This document shows positions 5,845 through 9,914 of a stretch of DNA of 9,914 bases, one piece after another. Positions within the stretch are counted from its first letter, which is position 1; each line of letters begins with the position of its first letter. The stretch spans positions 4,301-14,214 of the forward strand of contig PKYX01000328.1 in assembly GCA_003132825.1 (NCBI GenBank), in the 5' to 3' direction. Source of the stretch: Acidobacteriaceae bacterium (GTDB lineage Bacteria; Acidobacteriota; Terriglobia; Terriglobales; Acidobacteriaceae). The notes beneath the pieces were generated by a model, which was given only the letters and a program-made list of their open reading frames with translations, made no database searches and was not told the origin of the DNA. The position numbers were made by a program, and so were the translations under genes.

Positions 5845-6180
5845 TTGGTAGATCGGAGACAGATTGAAAAAAGGCGGCACCCGCGGTTCAAACTGGACGT
5901 CGAAATCAAGATAAACTCCCGCTCGGCGGGAGACATCTCGGGCCACGCGCTGGGGATTGGCGAATTTGGGATGTCAGCGATTCTAGTGATCGAGGTGCCG
6001 ATCGGAGAGGTCGTCCAGCTGGAATTCAAACTGCCAACCGGGCGCGTGAAAGTGCTCGCTTTTGTGAGGAACAAGACTGCCTTTCGCTACGGGTTTGAAT
6101 TCGTTCGGCCCAATGCCGCGCAAGCCGTGATCAATAGCAGCTGCGCCGTGTTGCCTCGATCGGAAGCAGTCGATTTCTAG
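5845..6180 (+). CDS. Short PilZ-domain protein with degraded second c-di-GMP motif
   Basis: 111 residues starting at TTG 5845, directly after an in-frame TAG. GGGG at 5834-5837, 7 nt before, is the only ribosome-binding candidate, and no ATG precedes the domain. The protein is a single PilZ domain. The RxxxR loop is present (R10-R11-H-P-R14 in EKRRHPRFKLDVEI), and the beta-barrel strands follow, ending in FRYGFEFV. PilZ domains bind cyclic di-GMP through RxxxR and a later D/N-x-S-x-x-G. At that place this protein reads G-I-G-E-F-G (in LGIGEFGMSA), so the first Asp and the Ser are both replaced. It may bind c-di-GMP weakly or not at all, and act as a partner protein instead. It converges on the thiolase gene with a 28-bp gap and has no obvious operon partner. 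Confidence 0.88.
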   Translation: MVDRRQIEKRRHPRFKLDVEIKINSRSAGDISGHALGIGEFGMSAILVIEVPIGEVVQLEFKLPTGRVKVLAFVRNKTAFRYGFEFVRPNAAQAVINSSCAVLPRSEAVDF

Positions 6181-6208
6181 CCGGCATCGGACTCGGGGTC
6201 GCGTCTCC

Positions 6209-7414
6209 TCAAACACGCTCGAGCAGCATGGCCATTCCCTGTCCCACCCCAATACACATGGTAGCCAGGGCCAACCGCCTCTTGGTGCGCTGGAGCTGGC
6301 GGGCTGCGGTCAAGACCAACCGCGCGCCACTCATGCCGAGAGGATGCCCAAGGGCGATGGCGCCGCCGTGAGGATTGACCTTTTCGCTGTCGTCCGGGAG
6401 GGCAAAGGCGCGCGTGACGGCCAAGGCCTGAGCGGCGAAGGCTTCGTTCAGTTCAATCCAATCGATCTCGGCCATCGAGATTCTGAGCCTCTCGAGTAGT
6501 TTTTGAGTCGCCGGGATGGGGCCGATTCCCATGAGATTGGGTTCGACCCCCGCAGTCGCGGCGCCGGCGACACGTGCCAGAGGGGTAAGCCCAAACCGCC
6601 GAGCACCTTCCTCAGAAGCCACGAACATGGCACAAGCACCATCGTTAATGCCAGAGGCATTTCCGGCGGTGACTGTACCATTCTGGCGAACGATGGGTGA
6701 AAGCGTCGTGAGGGCTTCGAGTGTAGTGTCCGGCCGAAGATGCTCGTCCTCGGTAACCGTCTTGGCTGTTCCTTTGGGGCCGGGGACCGAAACAGGAACG
6801 ATTTCCTCGGCGAAAACCCCAGCCCGCCGCGCGCCTGCAGCTCTTTGCTGGGATCGAAGGGCAAACTGATCTTGCGAAAACCGGTCCACCTTGTAGGCGG
6901 CGGCAACGTTTTCGGCGGTTTCGGCCATCGAGGCAGTGCCGTACTTTGCCTGCATCACCGGATTGATGAATCGCCAACCGAGCGTTGTATCGTGAATTTC
7001 AGCATGGCGGGAGAACGCCGAGGTGGCTTTGGGCATCACGAGCGGTGAGCGGCTCATGCTTTCAACCCCACCCGCAATGGCGATGGAGATTTCACTGCCA
7101 GCGATGGCTCGGGCGGCGACGGCCACGGCCTCCATTCCCGAAGCGCACAGCCGGTTCACGGTAGCGGCCGGGACAGTATAGGGTACGCCGGCCAGCAAGC
7201 TGGCCATGCGAGCCACGTTGCGGTTGTCCTCTCCTGCCTGGTTGGCGCAGCCGAGAATCACCTCGTCGACAGCAGCCCAGTCGCTGTCGGCAAATCGACG
7301 TCGCAAAGCCGCGATGGGATGCGCTGCCAAGTCGTCCGTGCGCACTGGCGCGAGTGCACCGCCGTAACGTCCGATCGGGGTGCGCACTCCCTCACAGATG
7401 AAAGCATTAACCAT
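6209..7414 (-). CDS. pcaF: 3-oxoadipyl-CoA thiolase (beta-ketoadipyl-CoA thiolase)
   Basis: 401 residues, starting at ATG 7412-7414 with a GAGG ribosome-binding site about 10 nt upstream, ending at TGA 6209-6211. The full thiolase fold is present. The catalytic residues are C90 in NRLCASG, H357 in ALGHPLGMSG and C387 in CIGVGQG; the NEAFAAQ loop and the GGVESMSR motif are also intact. Several stretches are typical of the beta-ketoadipyl-CoA subgroup rather than acetoacetyl-CoA thiolase: GCANQAGEDNRNVARM, DTTLGWRFINP and LRPDTTLEALTTL. It would cleave 3-oxoadipyl-CoA with CoA to give succinyl-CoA and acetyl-CoA, the last step of the beta-ketoadipate pathway. The pcaHGB genes running in the opposite direction about 1 kb away support this. 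PaaJ of phenylacetate degradation does the same reaction, and the neighbourhood is what decides for pcaF. Confidence 0.92.
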   Translation of the reverse strand: MVNAFICEGVRTPIGRYGGALAPVRTDDLAAHPIAALRRRFADSDWAAVDEVILGCANQAGEDNRNVARMASLLAGVPYTVPAATVNRLCASGMEAVAVAARAIAGSEISIAIAGGVESMSRSPLVMPKATSAFSRHAEIHDTTLGWRFINPVMQAKYGTASMAETAENVAAAYKVDRFSQDQFALRSQQRAAGARRAGVFAEEIVPVSVPGPKGTAKTVTEDEHLRPDTTLEALTTLSPIVRQNGTVTAGNASGINDGACAMFVASEEGARRFGLTPLARVAGAATAGVEPNLMGIGPIPATQKLLERLRISMAEIDWIELNEAFAAQALAVTRAFALPDDSEKVNPHGGAIALGHPLGMSGARLVLTAARQLQRTKRRLALATMCIGVGQGMAMLLERV

Positions 7415-7524
7415 TTTGTTCAGCCTCGAGCGCTGCTATACAGGCGCAGATGGACGGTTCCTGCAGGCGATCGTTTCCGGATCGACGGTTTCTCCGGGTC
7501 AACGATTCTAGTGTACAGGCCCGT

Positions 7525-7544
7525 CTGCCGTGATGTTTCGGCAG
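7525..7544. promoter_or_regulatory. Candidate operator dyad CTGCCG-N8-CGGCAG
   Basis: Perfect 6-bp inverted repeat, 7525-7530 and 7539-7544, with an 8-bp spacer (half-site centres 14 bp apart). It lies near the middle of the divergent region, between the two copies of the direct repeat. A LysR-type or other dimeric regulator would be plausible; pca clusters are often controlled by LysR- or IclR-type proteins. A simple cruciform or chance dyad is also possible. Confidence 0.35.
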
Positions 7545-7615
7545 GAATCAGTTTCCGGAACGACTTCTCTCGACGGTTTCGGTAGGGCTGGGGCCTGCGG
7601 CGGCTCGGTTTCACT

Positions 7616-7646
7616 TTGAATGTTTCTTTTGTGGCAATCGTGTTAT
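7616..7646 (+). promoter_or_regulatory. Weak promoter candidate for the thioesterase gene
   Basis: TTGAAT at 7616-7621 and TGTTAT at 7641-7646 are separated by 19 bp, longer than ideal. If used, transcription would start after the ATG at 7645, which agrees with translation from the ATG at 7675. Confidence 0.25.
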
Positions 7647-7674
7647 GCTGCGGCGTCTTTTGGGAGCTCGGAAA

Positions 7675-8109
7675 ATGCTAGAGAGTGAAAAGCGCTTTCT
7701 GGTGGAGTGGGGAGACTGCGATCCCGCGGGCATTGTGTTCTACCCGCGATACCTGGAATGGTTTGACGCATGTACCACGGGTCTGTTCGCCACCGCCGGA
7801 ATACCGATCCGTAATCTGTTCCAGGCCCATGGAGTGATTGGTGCGCCTCTGGTGGACTTGAAGGCACGCTTTTTGGTGCCATCGATGTTTGGCGACGAGT
7901 TGCTGGTGCGATCGAGCGTTCAGGAATTGCGAAGGAGCAGTTTTCTGATCCAACATCAGTTCTTCAAGGGCGGGGCGTTGGCGGTCGAAGGCATTGAGAC
8001 GCGGGTTTGGACCGGCTCTGATCCGAGTAACCCCGGCCGAATGAAGTCCCGGCCCCTTCCCGCCGAGGTCATCGAGAGATTCTCCAACCCGCGTCGTTCG
8101 CCGAGTTGA
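7675..8109 (+). CDS. 4-hydroxybenzoyl-CoA thioesterase homologue (hotdog fold)
   Basis: 144 residues from ATG 7675, chosen over the in-frame ATG 7645 because GGGAG at 7662-7666 sits 8 nt upstream and the resulting length fits the family (about 140). Near the N-terminus, GDCDPAGIVFYPRYLEWFDA matches the active-site segment of the Pseudomonas 4-hydroxybenzoyl-CoA thioesterase. By alignment from memory the catalytic Asp is D16. The rest has the expected hotdog pattern, with a basic strand RRSSFLIQHQFF and an RVW strand. It would hydrolyse 4-hydroxybenzoyl-CoA to 4-hydroxybenzoate and CoA. Next to pcaHG this makes sense: 4-hydroxybenzoate is hydroxylated to protocatechuate, the substrate of PcaHG. 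It reads in the same direction as pcaH, 271 bp ahead of it. A related acyl-CoA thioesterase (YbgC-like) is the main alternative; the family is firm, the substrate probable. Confidence 0.87.
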   Translation: MLESEKRFLVEWGDCDPAGIVFYPRYLEWFDACTTGLFATAGIPIRNLFQAHGVIGAPLVDLKARFLVPSMFGDELLVRSSVQELRRSSFLIQHQFFKGGALAVEGIETRVWTGSDPSNPGRMKSRPLPAEVIERFSNPRRSPS

Positions 8110-8128
8110 ATGGTATGGGTCATGGAGT

Positions 8129-8155
8129 CCCCGACCATCTCTGGTCGCCTCCGGG
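8129..8155 (+). terminator. GC-rich stem-loop 20 bp after the thioesterase stop
   Basis: CGACCA (8132-8137) and TGGTCG (8142-8147) form a perfect 6-bp stem with the tetraloop TCTC. The preceding CCC (8129-8131) can pair with GGG (8153-8155) across a 5-nt bulge. Its place just after the gene suggests transcript termination or 3'-end protection. There is no T-run. Confidence 0.35.
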
Positions 8156-8168
8156 GCTGGTTCTCCGA

Positions 8169-8187
8169 GCCAGCTGACTAAGCTGGC
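8169..8187 (+). terminator. Second stem-loop downstream of the thioesterase gene
   Basis: GCCAGCT (8169-8175) and AGCTGGC (8181-8187) form a perfect 7-bp stem with a 5-nt loop (GACTA). It follows the previous hairpin by 13 bp. It could be a terminator without a T-run or an operator for pcaH. Confidence 0.35.
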
Positions 8188-8299
8188 GCCATGGTGCAAC
8201 TTGGTATCTGCCCACCCACGGTTTAGCCCCGCACTCTGGTCGTAAGTTCTCCGCCGCGAAAAGCAGATCCGGACCACCAAGACAACCAAGTCCAAACGG

Positions 8300-8328
8300 G
8301 TGACAAAGCAGGATATACTGCGATAACA
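8300..8328 (+). promoter_or_regulatory. Candidate pcaH promoter
   Basis: GTGACA (8300-8305; 5 of 6 to TTGACA) is followed 17 bp later by ATAACA (8323-8328), a poor -10. A better -10-like TATACT lies at 8314-8319 but with no -35 at the right distance. The leader to the pcaH start would be about 45 nt. Confidence 0.3.
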
Positions 8329-8380
8329 TTCGATCTTCAGCGTGGATTTTGCCCTTTCATGATCGCGCTGCGGGGGTGCC

Positions 8381-9106
8381 ATGAACCGCCTAACCAACGA
8401 GCGCTTCATCATCACGCCCTATCGCCGTCACCAGCCGGGCAGCCAGCCAGAGTCGTTGTATCCGCCCTATAAGTCCACGGTGCTACGCGCACCGTCGAAA
8501 CCGTTGATTTTCTTGCCGCACACCCTCTCGGAAGTCACTGGTCCATTGTTCGGGCGCGACGTCCTGGGTGCGACGGATAACGACCTTACGCGCCAACACT
8601 CCGGGGAACCGCTCGGAGAGCGCATCATCGTAACCGGACGGGTGCTCGACAGCAATGGGCGGCCGGTGCCGGAGGCCTTGATCGAGATCTGGCAGGCGAA
8701 TGCGGCCGGGCGTTATGTGCACGCCACCGACCAGCATCCGGCGCCGCTCGATCCCAATTTTACCGGCGCTGGCCGGACCATGACCGATGAGAATGGGGCC
8801 TATCGGTTTGTGACCGTCAAGCCGGGAGCATATCCCTGGCTGAACCATTACAACGCGTGGCGACCCGCGCACATTCATCTCTCAATCTTCGGGAGGTCGT
8901 TTATCACTCGTTTGGTCACGCAGATGTATTTCCCCGGGGATCCGTTGTTTGCCTTTGATCCAATCTATCAATCGATTCCGGATGAGAAGGCAAGGCTGCG
9001 TTTGATTTCGAAGTTCGATTTGGAAACGACACAGCCGCAATGGGCGCTGGGGTACAAGTTCGACATCGTGCTGCGTGGTCCCGACGCGACACCTTTCGAG
9101 GCCTGA
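8381..9106 (+). CDS. pcaH: Protocatechuate 3,4-dioxygenase beta subunit
   Basis: 241 residues from ATG 8381, with GGGGG at 8372-8376 as the only (closely spaced) ribosome-binding site, to TGA 9104-9106. This is the iron-carrying subunit of the intradiol dioxygenase that opens protocatechuate between its two hydroxyl groups to 3-carboxy-cis,cis-muconate. All four non-haem iron(III) ligands are visible: Y112 in GRYVHA, Y151 in GAYPW, and H164 and H166 in RPAHIHLS, with the conserved Arg R161 nearby. The N-terminal segment, with YPPYKSTVLRAPSKPLI and the later LTRQHSGEPLGERIIVTGRV, is typical of PcaH and sets it apart from catechol dioxygenases. The alpha subunit gene follows after a single base, so the two are translated together for the (alpha-beta)n enzyme. 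No defect is seen. Confidence 0.96.
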   Translation: MNRLTNERFIITPYRRHQPGSQPESLYPPYKSTVLRAPSKPLIFLPHTLSEVTGPLFGRDVLGATDNDLTRQHSGEPLGERIIVTGRVLDSNGRPVPEALIEIWQANAAGRYVHATDQHPAPLDPNFTGAGRTMTDENGAYRFVTVKPGAYPWLNHYNAWRPAHIHLSIFGRSFITRLVTQMYFPGDPLFAFDPIYQSIPDEKARLRLISKFDLETTQPQWALGYKFDIVLRGPDATPFEA

Positions 9107-9107
9107 T

Positions 9108-9683
9108 ATGGATTACGTCCCGACTCCTTCGCAGACCGTGGGCCCGTTTTTCCACTTCAACCTCACCACCGACCAGCACTCGGTCCGCAGGATCGCAGGT
9201 CCGGAGGTCAAGGGCGAGCGTGTGTGGCTTGGCTGTCGCATCCTCGATGGCGACGGCGTGCCGGTCAACGATGCCATAATCGAAATATGGCAGGCGGATG
9301 CCGGCGGCAACTACGACCATCCGGATGATCCGCGACACGCTACGGTGGATCCTGAGTTTCTTGGCTTCGGGCGAATGCCGACGGCACCAGATGGGAGCTG
9401 TGAGTTTGAAACCATCAAGCCGGGGCGCGTCCCCGGGGCTGGCAATGTTCTGCAAGCGCCGCATCTGAACCTGGCGGTATTCGCGCGTGGCATGCTCAAG
9501 CAGCTTTACACGCGCGTTTATTTCACCGGCGAACCGGCCAACCAAGCAGATCCGGTTCTCGCCTTGGTGCCAAAGGAACGGCGAAGCACTCTGCTGGCGC
9601 AGCCGGACTTGGCTCGCCCCGGCGGCTGGCGCTTCGACATTCATCTTCAAGGCTCGCAGGAAACCGTGTTCTTCGACGTCTAG
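9108..9683 (+). CDS. pcaG: Protocatechuate 3,4-dioxygenase alpha subunit
   Basis: 191 residues from ATG 9108 to TAG 9681-9683. The start is one base after the pcaH stop (TGATATG), with GAGG at 9098-9101 inside the end of pcaH, 6 nt away, as ribosome-binding site. The frame is open further upstream, but PTPSQTVGPFFHF is the conserved PcaG N-terminus. The alpha subunit is a paralogue of beta that lacks the iron site: where beta has PAHIHLS, alpha reads QAPHLNLAVFARG. Its substrate-pocket residues are retained, including T10 of SQTVGP and R127 of FARG, which corresponds to the Arg that contacts the carboxylate of protocatechuate. It forms the active site jointly with PcaH. The short gap and tandem order indicate translational coupling. 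Confidence 0.96.
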   Translation: MDYVPTPSQTVGPFFHFNLTTDQHSVRRIAGPEVKGERVWLGCRILDGDGVPVNDAIIEIWQADAGGNYDHPDDPRHATVDPEFLGFGRMPTAPDGSCEFETIKPGRVPGAGNVLQAPHLNLAVFARGMLKQLYTRVYFTGEPANQADPVLALVPKERRSTLLAQPDLARPGGWRFDIHLQGSQETVFFDV

Positions 9684-9739
9684 CCTCTCCTGCCGAACCT
9701 GCCCCGGGACTTCCCCGTATGCAGCACCGGAGTGTTAAC

Positions 9740-9755
9740 CTCAGCATTGTCTGAG
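9740..9755 (+). other. Small hairpin before the pcaB ribosome-binding site
   Basis: CTCAG (9740-9744) and CTGAG (9751-9755) form a 5-bp stem with a 6-nt loop, ending 3 nt before the GAGGAG ribosome-binding site of pcaB. It is the only structure seen in the 89-bp pcaG-pcaB gap. Confidence 0.25.
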
Positions 9756-9772
9756 AAAGAGGAGAAGTCTGC

Positions 9773-9914
9773 ATGCCGGCGCGGCTCATCGAGAGTCTGG
9801 CGACCACAGAAGCACTCGCGGAACTGTTTTCCGACAAGCCAGTTTTGCAGGCGCTGCTCGATTTTGAAGTGGCGCTGGCTCGTGCCCAAGCGCGGCTGGG
9901 GATTGTGCCGCAAA
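9773..9914 (+). CDS. pcaB: 3-carboxy-cis,cis-muconate cycloisomerase, N-terminal part (cut by window edge)
   Basis: The first 47 codons from ATG 9773; the frame is still open at the window end. GAGGAG at 9759-9764, 8 nt upstream, is a strong ribosome-binding site. The opening, with LAELFSDKPVLQALLDFEVA followed by LARAQARLGIVP, is typical of PcaB, a member of the fumarase/aspartase/adenylosuccinate-lyase superfamily. PcaB converts 3-carboxy-cis,cis-muconate, the PcaHG product, to 4-carboxymuconolactone in the cytoplasm. Position directly after pcaHG supports the call. Adenylosuccinate lyase has a similar N-terminal pattern and is the alternative; the catalytic signature lies beyond the window. 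Confidence 0.85.
   Translation, partial: MPARLIESLATTEALAELFSDKPVLQALLDFEVALARAQARLGIVPQ

Larger units (their letters stand above)
7415..7674. promoter_or_regulatory. Divergent promoter region between pcaF and the thioesterase gene
   Basis: 260 bp with no gene but much repeated sequence. GTTTCCGGA-T/A-CGAC occurs at 7473-7486 and 7551-7564 (13 of 14 identical), and CGACGGTTTC occurs exactly at 7483-7492 and 7571-7580. The two pairs form one composite element whose second copy carries 10 extra bases. A perfect 6-bp dyad CTGCCG-N8-CGGCAG lies between the copies at 7525-7544. The second copy contains the palindrome TTCCGGAA (7553-7560). Such an arrangement suits a dimeric regulator controlling both directions. 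No regulator gene is in the window. Confidence 0.55.
8110..8380. other. 271-bp gap between the thioesterase gene and pcaH
   Basis: No coding remnant is recognised. The left part holds two GC-rich hairpins, listed separately. The right part becomes AT-richer and probably carries the pcaH promoter. The spacing and hairpins suggest that pcaHGB is at least partly transcribed independently of the thioesterase gene. Confidence 0.5.

Noticed and set aside
7645..7674. Alternative upstream ATG for the thioesterase gene
   Set aside because: It would add ten residues (MLRRLLGARK) unlike the family, has no ribosome-binding site, and overlaps a candidate -10. The ATG at 7675 has GGGAG 8 nt upstream.
7678..8415. 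245-codon open frame on the - strand covering the thioesterase gene and the gap to pcaH
   Set aside because: It runs antisense to a recognised hotdog thioesterase, its amino-acid content is that of a shadow frame, and no ribosome-binding site or family signature is seen.
8916..9650. 244-codon open frame on the - strand opposite pcaH/pcaG
   Set aside because: It is antisense to two unmistakable dioxygenase subunits, and its own translation has no recognisable domain.

Overview
The window reads as chromosomal DNA of a moderately GC-rich, free-living heterotroph, most likely a soil bacterium of the phylum Acidobacteriota. That placement is an inference from the style of several proteins: the unknown protein at the left edge, the short PilZ protein, the ECF sigma/anti-sigma pair and the kumamolisin-like peptidase. 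No rRNA or other marker gene is present. I see no tRNA, rRNA, CRISPR array, insertion sequence or phage gene.

Left part (1-2788): the C-terminal end of an unrecognised beta-rich protein (+ strand) runs into a sedolisin (S53) peptidase on the - strand, and the two overlap tail to tail by 55 bp. Upstream of the peptidase, on the same strand, lie two short coding segments that an ATG-and-length gene finder would miss. One is a 52-residue TatA-like ORF that starts at TTG behind a good Shine-Dalgarno. The other is the C-terminal part of a plastocyanin-like cupredoxin that keeps all four copper ligands but has lost its first strands. A long imperfect hairpin lies between them.

Middle part (2789-6180): an ECF sigma factor is followed 4 bp later by its probable membrane-bound zinc-finger anti-sigma factor. 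A fungal-type cytosine deaminase homologue then converges on that pair, and a HAD-family phosphatase/phosphomutase follows on the - strand. After a 264-bp gap comes a short PilZ protein whose second c-di-GMP-binding motif is degraded. These look like independent housekeeping or regulatory units.

Right part (6209-9914): an aromatic-catabolism cluster of the protocatechuate branch of the beta-ketoadipate pathway. A 3-oxoadipyl-CoA thiolase (pcaF) is transcribed leftward. Divergent from it are a 4-hydroxybenzoyl-CoA thioesterase homologue, protocatechuate 3,4-dioxygenase beta and alpha (pcaH, pcaG) and the start of 3-carboxy-cis,cis-muconate cycloisomerase (pcaB), cut by the window edge. The thioesterase would supply 4-hydroxybenzoate, PcaHG opens the protocatechuate ring, PcaB acts next, and PcaF performs the last step to succinyl-CoA and acetyl-CoA. 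The hydroxylase, lactone-processing enzymes and CoA transferase are not in view. The divergent pcaF/thioesterase promoter region carries direct repeats and a dyad that look like regulator-binding sites.
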